Part shown: piece by piece, positions 9,301 through 18,215 of the stretch
Numbering within the stretch: the stretch's first letter is position 1
Layout of the letters: each line of letters opens with the position of its first letter
Source of the DNA: Pseudoclavibacter chungangensis
GTDB lineage: Bacteria > Actinomycetota > Actinomycetes > Actinomycetales > Microbacteriaceae
DNA length: 64,000 nt
Assembly: GCF_013410545.1 (NCBI RefSeq)
Contig: NZ_JACCFV010000001.1
Span: forward strand, 1,984,001 to 2,048,000
Direction of reading: 5' to 3'
Program-made: the position numbers and the translations under genes
Notes under the pieces: generated by a model
Seen by the model: the letters and a program-made list of their open reading frames with translations, nothing else
What the model was told of the DNA's origin: nothing
Database searches by the model: none

Positions 9301-9609
9301 TCAGCTGACCTGGAGCGGCTCCTGGACGGAGCGGATGATGTCGTCGGGAACGGTGTCGGGGAAGAGGTCGACACCCTCGTGCACGGCGAGCCGATCACTC
9401 ACCTGCCGGTAGATGGCGGACAACGGCGTGTCGAGCGCCTCGGCGACCGAGGCGAGGATCTCGCTCGACGCCTCCTTCTGACCGCGCTCCACTTCACTGA
9501 GATACCCCAGTGCGACCGATGCACGGCCGGCGACCTGACGGAGGGTGTGGCCCTTGCGCAGACGGACGTCGCGCAGCACCTCACCGATCTCCCTGCGTGC
9601 GAGCACCAT
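9301..9609 (-). CDS. clgR: XRE-family transcriptional regulator ClgR
   Basis: 102 residues with a helix-turn-helix at about 10-65 (IGEVLRDVRLRKGHTLRQVA, then SVALGYLSEVERGQKEAS), matching the ClgR (Clp gene regulator) family. In Streptomyces, Corynebacterium and Mycobacterium ClgR activates clp protease genes and is itself degraded by ClpP. Its position near recA, pgsA and ftsK is the usual one. Start ATG 9609 has a strong AAGGGAG 8 nt upstream. The C-terminus ends in QVS rather than a clear Ala-Ala degron. The upstream inverted repeats suggest autoregulation (inference). Confidence 0.88.
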   Translation of the reverse strand: MVLARREIGEVLRDVRLRKGHTLRQVAGRASVALGYLSEVERGQKEASSEILASVAEALDTPLSAIYRQVSDRLAVHEGVDLFPDTVPDDIIRSVQEPLQVS

Positions 9610-9637
9610 GTGGGATCTCCCTTCGCGTCATGCGGAT

Positions 9638-9669
9638 GTACTGTACCCCAACGATCGATGTCCGATCGT
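9638..9669 (-). promoter_or_regulatory. clgR promoter with inverted-repeat operator
   Basis: On the minus strand, a possible -10 TACAGT lies at 9645-9640, within the short palindrome GTACTGTAC (9638-9646). A perfect inverted repeat with 7-bp arms (ACGATCG, 9651-9657; CGATCGT, 9663-9669) and a 5-nt centre sits where the -35 would be. This is a likely regulator-binding site. Confidence 0.5.
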
Positions 9670-9746
9670 GGGAGACGTTCAGTGAAACGCGGGGTGACCG
9701 CGCGCTATTCCGGGCCCCACGATCGCCGCCGGGCGCGAGGGACCCG

Positions 9747-10091
9747 TCACCGCTCCAGGTGGAGTCGTCGGAGCTCGGCCCGGGAACGCTCCCGTCGCTG
9801 CGTGGCGAGTTCGAGCCGCGCGTGACGCGCCGCATGATGCTCCGCGGCGTTCGCCCGCGGGAGCTCCCTCGTGCCCCACGCGAGCAGGGTCGAACCGATC
9901 CGGAGCGCGACCCGCGCGAGGCGGGACGGCGCCGGATCGGACGCGCGACCGGCGGTGAGGACCCGATCGAGGGCCTCCACGGCACGGACGGCGTCGAGGA
10001 CGACGTGTTCGACCGGACGATCGAGAAGGGGCGTGGACGTGGTGTCGCGCGCATCGCGCGCGATTCGGATGGTGGACTGCTGCGTCTGCAT
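9747..10091 (-). CDS. Hypothetical protein upstream of clgR
   Basis: 114 residues from ATG 10091 (CGGAAG about 8 nt upstream). The composition is balanced and protein-like, with amphipathic helices: VEHVVLDAVRAVEALDRVLTAG, then a hydrophobic stretch LARVALRIGSTLLAWG that is too weak to call transmembrane. A charged C-terminal helix is rich in Arg and Glu (RLELATQRRERSRAELRRL). No recognised domain. Competing frames over the same DNA are Arg/Ser-rich, so this is the best candidate. It is codirectional with clgR, 137 bp upstream of it. Whether it is expressed is uncertain. Confidence 0.5.
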   Translation of the reverse strand: MQTQQSTIRIARDARDTTSTPLLDRPVEHVVLDAVRAVEALDRVLTAGRASDPAPSRLARVALRIGSTLLAWGTRELPRANAAEHHAARHARLELATQRRERSRAELRRLHLER

Positions 10092-10258
10092 GAGCTGCTT
10101 CCGGCGTGCGGTCGGCACCCTGCGATGGTCGCCGACCGGGTCGAGAACGATGGATGCGCTGTGGCATCGGAACCGCCGCGAGCGTTGCCGCGGTGGGTGG
10201 AGGTGTCGACGATCGTCGTGGACACCGGGGTGCGGCCGGCCTCGGGCCGGGCGCCGCG

Positions 10259-10330
10259 CTATGCGCGGAGCTCTCCCCCGAAGCCGACGCGGTTGAACAC
10301 GGGCAGCTGTGCGAACTGGTTCTTCATCAT
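10259..10330 (-). CDS. Candidate 23-residue small protein or leader peptide
   Basis: A 24-codon frame starting ATG ATG at 10330, with the strong ribosome-binding sequence GAGAGGAG ending 6 nt before the ATG, and stopping at TAG 10259. The peptide is MMKNQFAQLPVF followed by NRVGFGGELRA. It lies about 170 bp upstream of the hypothetical gene and about 180 bp beyond the end of cinA. The good ribosome binding site and non-random composition support translation, but length alone makes it uncertain. It could be a stand-alone micro-protein or a leader peptide for the downstream genes. Confidence 0.4.
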   Translation of the reverse strand: MMKNQFAQLPVFNRVGFGGELRA

Positions 10331-10507
10331 GGTCGGCTCCTCTCGTACTCGATCACGAACGGGTGTCTCGCCAGGCTAGGCCGCGTCCGCGCGCGCCACA
10401 ACCCTTCTCGGCGTGTCCTACTCAGGGCCGGCAGTGAACGAGGGCCCGGGCTTCATGCCCGCAGCCAGTGAGCGGTGGCTACCGGGAGGCGGGAAGACGG
10501 GCGCAGG

Positions 10508-11035
10508 TCATTGGCGGGCGAGGAACTCGCTCACGTTGAAGATCGCGGCCTCGACGGTCGCCTGTCGGATGCGGTTGCGGCTCGTGACGTCGTCACCCGG
10601 CACGACGAGGGACGAGAAATCGAGCTGTACGACGTGGCTGCCGAAGAGCGAATCGATACCGACGAACACCGTACCGACCGGCTTGCCCTCCTGCGCCGAG
10701 GGCCCCGCGACGCCCGTCGTCGCGACGCCGATGTCGGGGACACGCTCGTCGATGGTCATCGCGACGCGGGCCGCGGCGGCCATCGCGACCGCCGTCTCGC
10801 CGTCGACCGCGCCACGCCGGTCGAGCAGCTCCTCGTCGACGCCGAGCAGCGTGTGCTTGAGCGGCGTCGCGTAGGCGACCACACCGCCGACGAGCGCACC
10901 CGAGATGCCCGGCACCGAGGCGAGCTCGGCGGCGACCGCGCCACCGGTGAGGGATTCGGCGACCGCGATCGTGAGCCCCGCCTGCAGCAGGGTCGAGGCG
11001 AGCTCCGTCGTCTGCGGAAGCGGGGTGAGGTTCAT
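10508..11035 (-). CDS. cinA: CinA C-terminal domain protein (nicotinamide-nucleotide amidase type)
   Basis: 175 residues, the length of the stand-alone CinA C-terminal domain. It shows the family hallmarks IAVAESLTGGAVAAEL, GVVAYA and IGVATTGVAGP. Enzymes of this family deamidate nicotinamide mononucleotide to nicotinate mononucleotide in pyridine-nucleotide salvage. The N-terminal MoCF-like domain of full-length CinA is absent. ATG 11035 overlaps the pgsA stop (ATGA), so translation is coupled to pgsA. The same pgsA-cinA pair is common in actinobacteria. Confidence 0.92.
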   Translation of the reverse strand: MNLTPLPQTTELASTLLQAGLTIAVAESLTGGAVAAELASVPGISGALVGGVVAYATPLKHTLLGVDEELLDRRGAVDGETAVAMAAAARVAMTIDERVPDIGVATTGVAGPSAQEGKPVGTVFVGIDSLFGSHVVQLDFSSLVVPGDDVTSRNRIRQATVEAAIFNVSEFLARQ

Positions 11036-11634
11036 CGGGACTCCTTGGTCGCGGACGGACGGTAGGCCTGCCAGAGGTAGTCGGCACCCGACCACACGGT
11101 GAGGACGAAGGCGATCGACATGAGCCCCGTGTTGAACCAGTGCACCCAGTCGCCGAAGAGCGTCCAGAGCGGGAGGAGCGCCGCCGAGATGGCCACCGCC
11201 TGCGCGACGGTCTTGAGCTTGCCACCACGCCCCGCGGGCAGCACGCGGCGGTTCGCGAGCGCGAGACGCCAGAGCGTGATGCCGAGCTCGCGCACGAGGA
11301 TCACGATCGTGACCCACCAGGGCAGTTCCTGAAGGATCGAGAGCATGACGAGCGCTGTGCCCGTGAGCGCCTTGTCCGCGATCGGATCGAGGAGCTTGCC
11401 GAGGTCGGTCACGAGGTTGCGCGACCGCGCGAGGTGCCCGTCGATGCTGTCCGTCGCGATCGCGACGATGAACAGTGCGCCGGCCGCCCAGCGGAGGGGC
11501 CCGTCGAGGTCCCGGTCCGCGAGCAGCAGCCACACGAAGACGGGGACGAGGAGGATCCGGACGATCGTGATGACGTTCGGGACGTTCCAGTTGCTCACCG
11601 GGCCGTCGCCGGCGCGGATGATCCGACCGGTCAT
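11032..11634 (-). CDS. pgsA: CDP-diacylglycerol--glycerol-3-phosphate 3-phosphatidyltransferase
   Basis: Membrane enzyme committing CDP-diacylglycerol to phosphatidylglycerol synthesis. 200 residues with the complete CDP-alcohol phosphotransferase motif: D62, D65-G66, A69-R70, G79, D83 and D87. About four to five transmembrane helices are visible (for example VITIVRILLVPVFVWLLL and WVTIVILVRELGITLWRL). It starts at ATG 11634, 24 bp after the ftsK stop, and is coupled to cinA by an ATGA overlap. The order ftsK-pgsA-cinA-clgR is standard for this group. Confidence 0.95.
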   Translation of the reverse strand: MTGRIIRAGDGPVSNWNVPNVITIVRILLVPVFVWLLLADRDLDGPLRWAAGALFIVAIATDSIDGHLARSRNLVTDLGKLLDPIADKALTGTALVMLSILQELPWWVTIVILVRELGITLWRLALANRRVLPAGRGGKLKTVAQAVAISAALLPLWTLFGDWVHWFNTGLMSIAFVLTVWSGADYLWQAYRPSATKESR

Positions 11635-11658
11635 GTGCGCTCCCTCACCGGGATGCGA

Positions 11659-14505
11659 CTAGTCGCGTCCCGTCAGACTCCAGGCGTCCTCGCTCTCCGA
11701 CGACTCCCCCTCTTCGACACCATCGTATTGCGCCGCGACGGCATCGAGGGCCGCGGCCTCGTCGGCGACCGGTGCGGGCGGCTCCTGCCCGCGCATGCGC
11801 GCGAGCACACCGGGGAGTTCCTCGACCGTCACGAGCACGTCGCGGGCCTTCGAGCCCTCCGATGGGCCGACGACGTCGCGTGACTCCATGAGGTCCATGA
11901 GCCGCCCCGCCTTCGCGAACCCGACGCGCAACTTGCGCTGCAGCATCGAGGTCGACCCGAACTGACTCGTGACGACGAGCTCGGTCGCCGCGAGGAGCAG
12001 CTCGAGGTCGTCGCCGATGTCGGCGTCGATCTCCTTGCGCTCGACGACGGCCGCGACGTCGGCGCGGTATTCGGGCTGGGCCTGCTGCTTGACGTGCTTG
12101 ACGATCGCCTGGATCTCGTTGTCGTTGACCCACGCACCCTGGACGCGCATGGGCTTCATCGAGCCCGCCGGGGAGAACAGGCCGTCGCCCTGACCGATGA
12201 GCGCCTCGGCGCCGACCTGGTCGAGGATGACGCGCGAGTCGGTCGAGCTCGTCACGGCGAACGCGAGTCGCGAGGGCACGTTCGCCTTGATGAGGCCCGT
12301 GACGACGTCGACGGACGGACGCTGCGTCGCGAGCACGAGGTGGATTCCGGCCGCACGCGCGAGCTGCGTGATGCGGACGATCGAGTCCTCCACATCGCGC
12401 GGGGCGACCATCATGAGCTCGGCGAGCTCGTCGACGACCACGAGGAGGTACGGGTACGGCTTGAGCTTGCGCTTCGACCCCTCGGGCAGGACGATCTCGC
12501 CCGCCCGGATCGCGGCGTTGAAGTCGTCGACGTGCCGGTACCCGAAGCTCTCGAGGTCGTCGTAGCGCATCTCCATCTCCTTCACGACCCACTGCAGCGC
12601 CTCGGCCGCCTTCTTCGGGTTCGTGATGATGGGGGTGATGAGGTGCGGGACACCCGCGTAGGGCGTGAGCTCCACGCGCTTGGGGTCGACGAGGACCATG
12701 CGCACCTCGCTCGGCTTGGAGCGCATGAGGAGCGAGACGATCATCGAGTTGACGAACGACGACTTGCCGGATCCGGTCGAACCGGCGACGAGGAGGTGCG
12801 GCATCTTCGCGAGGTTCGCGAGCACGAAACCACCCTCGACGTCCTTACCGACGCCGATCGTCATGGGGTGGGTCGAGTTGATCGCGCGCTGCGACTGCAG
12901 GACGTCACCGAGTGCGACGACCTCGCGGTCGGCGTTGGGGATCTCGATGCCGATCGCGCTCTTGCCGGGGATCGGCGAGAGGATGCGGACCTGGTTGGAC
13001 TTCACGGCGTACGAGATGTTCTTCGACAACTGCGTGACGCGCTCGACCTTGACGCCCGGTCCGACCTCGACCTCGTACCGCGTCACGGTCGGGCCGCGCG
13101 AGAAGCCCGTCACCTTCGCGGCGACGTTGAACTCCGTGAAGGTGTTGTCGAGCGCCGCCATGATGACGTCGTTCGCCTCCGTGCGTGTCTTGCCGGGCTC
13201 GCCGCGCGAGAGCATGGACGTCGCGGGCAGGCGATAGGGGTTGTCGCCGTCGGCGTCGCGCGAGTCCCACGCCGCCTCGTCGGGCTCGTCGGCCTGTGCC
13301 GCCGCCGTGTCGGCGGCCGGAACGGTCGCCGTCCCCACCGCGTCGGGCGCCTCGAGGACGAACTCGTCGAGGTCGGTGGCGTCGGAGTCGTCGTGGATGC
13401 CCGTCGGGCTCGCACCCGCGGGACCCGCGAACGAGCCGAGCGCGGCCGCCGACTCCTCGGGCGTCGGCATGACGGTCGTGGGTTGCGGGGCCGTGTCGAA
13501 CGCGTCGAGGTCCACGGGCCCGGATTCGTTCCGCGCGGGCGCGTGGGTCGCGCCCGTGAGCAGCTCGGTGAGCGCGTCGTCGGTCCCCCGCGGCTCCTCA
13601 TCGGGCTCGCCGAGCACGGGCGTGTCGAACGCGGGGTCGACCTCGCGGCCGGACGCGTTGCGGCGCCACCACGGGAGCGACTCGTCCGCGTCGTCCGCGG
13701 CGGCCTCGCCCGTCTCGTCGGACAGGAGGTCGTCGGCCGATCCGCGGCGGCCCGCTGCGGAGGAGGTGCGAGCGTGGGCCGCCCCCTCGTCGTCGTCGAT
13801 GCCGAACAGCCACACCCACAGCTCGCGGAGCCGCTGGGGGACGCGGTTCGGCGGGGTCTTCGTGATGATGAACAGGGACAGCACGAGGACCACGATCGCG
13901 ATCGCGCCCGCGCCCCACACGGTCGTGAGGAAGACGAGCGGCGTCCCGGCCATCCAGCCGAAGACCCCGCCCGCGCGGGCGAGCTCGGGCATGCCGGCCG
14001 AAGCCTGGGGTTGCCCGCCGAACACGTGCGCGAGGGTCGACGAGGCGAGGACGCCGAGGAACAGCCCGATGCCGATGCGGCCGTTGTCGCTCACGGACGC
14101 GGGATTGCGGAAGAGCCAGAGCGCGAACCCGGCGAGCACGACGGGCAGACCGTACGCGACGACACCGAAGAGGCCGCCGAAGGTGAACGCGTTGAGCGTC
14201 ACCGCGACGGGTTCTCCGGGGAAGAACCACACGACGACCGCTCCCAGGACGGCGAGGAGCAGCAGGAGCATCGGGAATCCGTCGCGACGCTCCTCCTTGC
14301 TCACGCGCTCCGGACCGAGCGCGCGGGCCGCCGCGCCGACGGCGTGGGCGAGGCCCAGCCAGGCGCGGGTGACGATGCCGGGACCCTCGTCGGTTACGGC
14401 CTGCGGGAGCTTCTTCGTTCGAGACGCGGCCGAGCCGCCTCCACGCTTCGAGGAGGACGCGGCGGACGCGGACGAGCGCGGGCGTTTCGGCGTGGAAGTC
14501 GGCAT
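11659..14505 (-). CDS. ftsK: DNA translocase FtsK/SpoIIIE
   Basis: Septum-associated ATPase that pumps chromosome dimers and terminus DNA during division. 948 residues. Four hydrophobic segments lie at about 75-230 ([17 protein letters not shown] onward). An acidic, Ala/Asp-rich linker runs from about 240 to 430. The alpha/beta motor follows, with Walker [10 protein letters not shown] near 573 and Walker [17 protein letters not shown]-terminal winged-helix gamma domain near 830-890 ([19 protein letters not shown]) would read polar KOPS-like sites. The acidic tail after it is about 60 residues. The first ATG, 14505, is taken; a basic Ser/Lys-rich start precedes the first membrane helix. Confidence 0.96.
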   Translation of the reverse strand: MPTSTPKRPRSSASAASSSKRGGGSAASRTKKLPQAVTDEGPGIVTRAWLGLAHAVGAAARALGPERVSKEERRDGFPMLLLLLAVLGAVVVWFFPGEPVAVTLNAFTFGGLFGVVAYGLPVVLAGFALWLFRNPASVSDNGRIGIGLFLGVLASSTLAHVFGGQPQASAGMPELARAGGVFGWMAGTPLVFLTTVWGAGAIAIVVLVLSLFIITKTPPNRVPQRLRELWVWLFGIDDDEGAAHARTSSAAGRRGSADDLLSDETGEAAADDADESLPWWRRNASGREVDPAFDTPVLGEPDEEPRGTDDALTELLTGATHAPARNESGPVDLDAFDTAPQPTTVMPTPEESAAALGSFAGPAGASPTGIHDDSDATDLDEFVLEAPDAVGTATVPAADTAAAQADEPDEAAWDSRDADGDNPYRLPATSMLSRGEPGKTRTEANDVIMAALDNTFTEFNVAAKVTGFSRGPTVTRYEVEVGPGVKVERVTQLSKNISYAVKSNQVRILSPIPGKSAIGIEIPNADREVVALGDVLQSQRAINSTHPMTIGVGKDVEGGFVLANLAKMPHLLVAGSTGSGKSSFVNSMIVSLLMRSKPSEVRMVLVDPKRVELTPYAGVPHLITPIITNPKKAAEALQWVVKEMEMRYDDLESFGYRHVDDFNAAIRAGEIVLPEGSKRKLKPYPYLLVVVDELAELMMVAPRDVEDSIVRITQLARAAGIHLVLATQRPSVDVVTGLIKANVPSRLAFAVTSSTDSRVILDQVGAEALIGQGDGLFSPAGSMKPMRVQGAWVNDNEIQAIVKHVKQQAQPEYRADVAAVVERKEIDADIGDDLELLLAATELVVTSQFGSTSMLQRKLRVGFAKAGRLMDLMESRDVVGPSEGSKARDVLVTVEELPGVLARMRGQEPPAPVADEAAALDAVAAQYDGVEEGESSESEDAWSLTGRD

Positions 14506-14535
14506 GGGACGACGATAACCCCATGAGTCACATCA

Positions 14536-14575
14536 GCCCCGCGCGCCTCGCCGGATTCGGCGCGACACGCGGGGC
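14536..14575 (-). terminator. Terminator behind the ABC export operon
   Basis: Stem GCCCCGCG (14536-14543) pairing with CGCGGGGC (14568-14575), with a further GC-rich inner helix. It lies between the permease stop at 14590 and ftsK. Confidence 0.65.
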
Positions 14576-14589
14576 GTCCGCTCGGTACC

Positions 14590-15843
14590 TCAGAGACGCA
14601 GGGCGTCGATGACCTTGATCCTCGTCGCGATGAACGCGGGGATGATGCCCGAGATGACACCGACGACGAGGCTGATGATGAGGCCCATCCACGCGGCATC
14701 GGTCGGGAACGGCGCCCCGTCGGGGAACGCGCCCAGTGAGACGGCCTGCTGCACCGCCGTGTTGCTGAGGATCAGCGCCGCGAGGGCGATCCCGCACATG
14801 CCGGCGATGAGCGTCCCGACGACGCTCTCGAGCAGGACGGCGACGAACACGCGTCCACCCGTGGCACCGAAGGACCGTCGGATCCCGATCTCGCGAACGC
14901 GATTGTCGACCGACAGGATCGCGAGATTGATGTAACCGACGACACCGATGACGAGCACGATCGACGACACGATCGCGATCATCGTCGTGAGTCCCTGGGC
15001 ACCGCCACCGTACGCGCCCGCATCGGTTCGGGTCGCCTCGACCGCGACAGAGGGACCGAGCGACGACTGCAGGTCGGTCTTGATCCGCCAGCCGAGGTCC
15101 TCACCGATCGCGGGAGGCAGCCAGACGACGTACGACATCTGTGAGCCCGCTCCACCCATCGCCGACGCGGCGGCGACCTCCGAACCATCCGTCTCCGTCG
15201 TGGAGATGCGGTCGTAGGAGTCGTAGAGCATGTAGAGCTGATCACTCGTCGAGAAGCCGAACTCGGGGGCCGAATAGACACCGACGACGACCGCGGTCGT
15301 GCGTGTCGGCGCGAGGATCTCGAGCGTCGGATGCGTCGCGAGGTCGGGCGAGCCGAGCCCCTCCCACATCGAATTGCTGATGACGACCGCCGGGGCGAGA
15401 CGATCGGCGTCGTCCGTCGCGAACCAGGACCCCTCCGTGACGGGGACGCTCCGCATGTCGCCGTACGAGTGGTCGACGGCGGTCACGGCGACGGGCGCGA
15501 CACCATCGGGATACTGCACCTGCACCTGCCCCGACAGCGATCGGCTGACGTAGGTGATCTCGTAGCGCTCGCTGATCTCCGTCATCGCCGACTCGAAGCG
15601 TTCGGCGGTCTCGGTCGCGTCACCGCCCGAGGCGCTGATCTGGTACGACATGTCCGGGCCGCTCATCTGGTTGTTGAGCATGTCGATCCCCGACTCGGTG
15701 AGTCGACCGATGCCGGTGACGGTCGTGAGCGCGCACACGGCAAGGAGGACACCGAGCAACGAGAGGATCAATCGCGTCTTGTGCACGCGGATCTCGTCCC
15801 ACGCGTCGAGCAGCCCCCCGACGGCTCCCGTGAAGAACTTCAT
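14590..15843 (-). CDS. ABC transporter permease, MacB/FtsX type
   Basis: 417 residues. One N-terminal membrane helix (about 22-45), a large extracytoplasmic MacB-type domain (about 50-280), then three C-terminal helices (TTMIAIVSSIVLVIGVVGYIN; FVAVLLESVVGTLIAGMCGIALAALI; LIISLVVGVISGIIPAFI). The VREIGIRRSFGAT motif that contacts the ATPase in this family is present. ATG 15843 overlaps the ATPase stop by 4 bp. With the ATPase and the HlyD-like protein it forms a tripartite-like export system; in a monoderm the substrate (antibiotic, peptide or lipid) cannot be predicted. Confidence 0.9.
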   Translation of the reverse strand: MKFFTGAVGGLLDAWDEIRVHKTRLILSLLGVLLAVCALTTVTGIGRLTESGIDMLNNQMSGPDMSYQISASGGDATETAERFESAMTEISERYEITYVSRSLSGQVQVQYPDGVAPVAVTAVDHSYGDMRSVPVTEGSWFATDDADRLAPAVVISNSMWEGLGSPDLATHPTLEILAPTRTTAVVVGVYSAPEFGFSTSDQLYMLYDSYDRISTTETDGSEVAAASAMGGAGSQMSYVVWLPPAIGEDLGWRIKTDLQSSLGPSVAVEATRTDAGAYGGGAQGLTTMIAIVSSIVLVIGVVGYINLAILSVDNRVREIGIRRSFGATGGRVFVAVLLESVVGTLIAGMCGIALAALILSNTAVQQAVSLGAFPDGAPFPTDAAWMGLIISLVVGVISGIIPAFIATRIKVIDALRL

Positions 15844-16934
15844 CGCTCGTCCCCCGATGCTTCGTCGCTGCGGCCACGTCGCCAGCGTCTCGTGGCCGAC
15901 CGGCGGCGGCCGCGGCGATTCGGGGCCTCGCTCGCGCCGTCCCCCACGACGGGTCCGCCCGCCACGGTGTCTCCCGACGGATCGCCCGGAGACGCCCCGA
16001 AGGTCGGCACCTCGGGCGCGTCGAACACCACCGGGTCGGGCTCGGGCTCGCCGGTGACGGCGTCCCATTCGACACCGGACGGGGACGAGCCGTCGGCGTT
16101 GCTCCCGGCCTCGACGAAGACCGACTGCGCGGCGACGTGCCGCGCGAACTCGGGCGCCGCGACGTCGTCCTTCGCGATCGCGACGGCACCGACGGCCACG
16201 GGGACCTCGCCGCCGCGCGCGACGATCCGCTCACGCTCCGCCTCGGTGAGGTCGTCGTCGGCGAGCACGTGCCCGTCGTCGATCCGGATGACACGCGGCG
16301 CCTGTGCCGCGATCGCGGGGTCGTGCGTGATGACGATCATGGACGCGTCCGTCTCCGACGTGACCTCGTCGAGCAGCGCCATGACGGCGGCCCCCGTCTC
16401 GACGTCGAGCGCACCGGTCGGCTCGTCGGCGAGGATGAGCGCGGGGCGCCGGACGAGGGCGCGGGCGATGGCCACGCGCTGTTGCTCACCACCGCTCAAC
16501 CGGTCGGGCTTGGCGTCGAGACGGTGCCCGAGGCCGACACGCTCGAGCATCTCCGACGCGATGCGCTTGCGCTTCCAGAACCGCTCGTCGCGCTCGTAGA
16601 GGAGCGGCATCGCCACGTTCTCGACGGCGGTCCGCTTCTGCAACAGGTTGAACTGCTGGAAGACGAACCCGACCGTCGACCCGCGCAGCCGATCCCGACG
16701 AACCGCCGAGAGCGAGGTCGTCGGGGTGTCGTTGAACAGCACGTCACCCGTGCTCGCGGTGTCGAGGAGGCCGATGATGTTGAGCAACGTCGACTTCCCC
16801 GAGCCGGAACGTCCCACGACCGAGACGTGCTCGCCGCGGTCGACGCGCAGGTCGATGCCCTTCAGGATGTGCAGGTCACCGCCGTCGGGCGTCCGCACCG
16901 ACTTGTGCACGTCGCGGAGTTCGATGAGGCCCAT
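15840..16934 (-). CDS. ABC transporter ATP-binding protein, MacB/LolD type, with C-terminal extension
   Basis: 364 residues. The ATPase domain is complete: Walker A GRSGSGKST at 41-49, Q-loop FQQFNLL, signature LSGGEQQR, Walker B LILADEPTGALD and the switch His in VITHDP. This domain usually ends at about 225-230 residues. Here about 130 further residues follow, acidic and Pro/Gly/Ala-rich, ending in a strongly basic stretch (RRGRRRSATRRWRRGRS). The start ATG 16934 overlaps the upstream HlyD stop as TGATG. The extension's role is unknown; the basic end could contact membrane lipid or nucleic acid (inference only). Confidence 0.92.
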   Translation of the reverse strand: MGLIELRDVHKSVRTPDGGDLHILKGIDLRVDRGEHVSVVGRSGSGKSTLLNIIGLLDTASTGDVLFNDTPTTSLSAVRRDRLRGSTVGFVFQQFNLLQKRTAVENVAMPLLYERDERFWKRKRIASEMLERVGLGHRLDAKPDRLSGGEQQRVAIARALVRRPALILADEPTGALDVETGAAVMALLDEVTSETDASMIVITHDPAIAAQAPRVIRIDDGHVLADDDLTEAERERIVARGGEVPVAVGAVAIAKDDVAAPEFARHVAAQSVFVEAGSNADGSSPSGVEWDAVTGEPEPDPVVFDAPEVPTFGASPGDPSGDTVAGGPVVGDGASEAPNRRGRRRSATRRWRRGRSDEASGDER

Positions 16935-17989
16935 CAGAGCGACCCACCGGCGCCGCACTCCTCCGAGACCTCGCCGGTCGCGGGGTCGGGCTCGCAGGGG
17001 TCGGGCGGACGCGTCGCGCCGGGGACGAACTGCAGGATCGTATCGGTCTCGGCGAGCCCATCGACGACTTCGACCGAGGTGCCGTCGCTGAGTCCGAGCG
17101 TGACGGTCCGCTCCTCGTGCGTCCCGTCGTCGCCGACGACGGTGACCGTGCCGGTGCCGGCCTGGCCCTTGACCGCAGTGATCGGGATCGTGAGGACGTT
17201 CTCGGCGATGCCGCCGTGGATGATCATGCTCGTCTCGACGCCCGCGAACGCCTCGACGCCGTCCGGCACGCGGCACGTCACCTTCGACTTCGTCTGATCC
17301 GTCGCCTGCGTCCCGGTGCCGGTGCCGCCACCGCCCGTGCCGGTCCCGGTTCCACCGGTCGTGGGCGTCGTGCCCGACGTGATCTTGAGATCGGTACAGG
17401 TGAACGCCGCCGGCCCACCGGTGATGGTCACCTCGGCGTCGGTCGGCTGGGTCGTGAGCCGGTAGCGCTGCACGGCGGGGATCTCGCCCGCGACGATGAG
17501 CTGCGACGGGGTCACGGTGATGGCGTCCTGCCCCACCTGCACTGGCTGGTTCGGCAGCAGGTCGAGGGTCGTGACCGTGCCCGTCGCTGGAGCGGTCACC
17601 TCGTCCCACGAGACCTTCGTCTCGCCGGCCGTCTGCGAACCATCCGCATTCGTCGTCGGCTCCGCCGGGGTCTCACGCTTGATCGAGGCGATGACCTCGC
17701 CGAATCCGACCGCGGAGCCGACGTTCACGTAGACCTCCTGGACGATGCCCTCCATGGGGATCTTGCCGGTCTGGACCTCGTCCTGGGTGACGGTGCCCTT
17801 GACGGTGAGGTCGTTCGTGATCGTCGCGACGACGGGGGTGACCGTGGGATCCGCGAGCGAACCCGTGGGGACGAGCTCCTCCTCCGTCGGGCCGCCCGGG
17901 AAGAACGCCATCTTCGCGATCGCCGCGATGACGACCACGACGAGCAGTCCCTTCAGGATCGGCCAGATCCACTTCCGCCAGACGTTCAC
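16934..17989 (-). CDS. HlyD/MacA-like efflux periplasmic-adaptor-type protein
   Basis: 351 residues from GTG 17989 (GAGGGAG 4 nt upstream; an in-frame extension runs through a hairpin and is rejected). A signal-anchor helix at about 6-28 (WPILKGLLVVVVIAAIAKMAFF) is followed by a lipoyl/barrel-sandwich fold split around a short region (GIVQEVYVNVGSAVGFGEVIASI ... TAPATGTVTTLDLLPNQPVQVG) and a beta-barrel near the C-terminus. A Gly/Thr-rich insert lies near 210-235. First gene of the HlyD-ATPase-permease operon. The C-terminus carries two cysteines (CEPD, CGAG) that could form a disulfide outside the cell. Confidence 0.85.
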   Translation of the reverse strand: MNVWRKWIWPILKGLLVVVVIAAIAKMAFFPGGPTEEELVPTGSLADPTVTPVVATITNDLTVKGTVTQDEVQTGKIPMEGIVQEVYVNVGSAVGFGEVIASIKRETPAEPTTNADGSQTAGETKVSWDEVTAPATGTVTTLDLLPNQPVQVGQDAITVTPSQLIVAGEIPAVQRYRLTTQPTDAEVTITGGPAAFTCTDLKITSGTTPTTGGTGTGTGGGGTGTGTQATDQTKSKVTCRVPDGVEAFAGVETSMIIHGGIAENVLTIPITAVKGQAGTGTVTVVGDDGTHEERTVTLGLSDGTSVEVVDGLAETDTILQFVPGATRPPDPCEPDPATGEVSEECGAGGSL

Positions 17990-18117
17990 GTGTCTCCCTC
18001 GGTCCGAGCTCGTCCGACCGGGGGTCGGCGGTGCTCCTCGGTTGTTCCATTCGACCCTATGCGGGCGTGCCCGTCGGCTCCTCCCCCGTGCGGGCGAATC
18101 ACCTCGGCCGAACGACA

Positions 18118-18191
18118 GAGACGGACGGCGGCGGGCGTGTGGCGGGACCAACCGTGGTTGGTCCCGCCACACGCCCGCCGCCGTCCGTCTC
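18118..18191 (-). terminator. Exceptionally long perfect hairpin behind rnj
   Basis: A 36-bp perfect inverted repeat (18118-18153 with 18156-18191) separated by only 2 nt, 24 bp after the rnj stop. The position fits a terminator for rnj, but the stem is two to three times longer than the other terminators in this window. The rest of the 226-bp gap (17990-18215) holds only the HlyD promoter region. Confidence 0.75.
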
Positions 18192-18215
18192 GCGCCCCGT
18201 CGAGGGCGCGGCCGG

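Noticed and set aside
12094..14526. 810-codon plus-strand frame
   Set aside because: It lies fully antisense to ftsK, whose motor motifs are unmistakable; the translation is Arg/Glu/Asp/His low complexity.
18118..18191. End of an insertion sequence
   Set aside because: No transposase, no target-site duplication and no second copy in the window; the hairpin stands alone.
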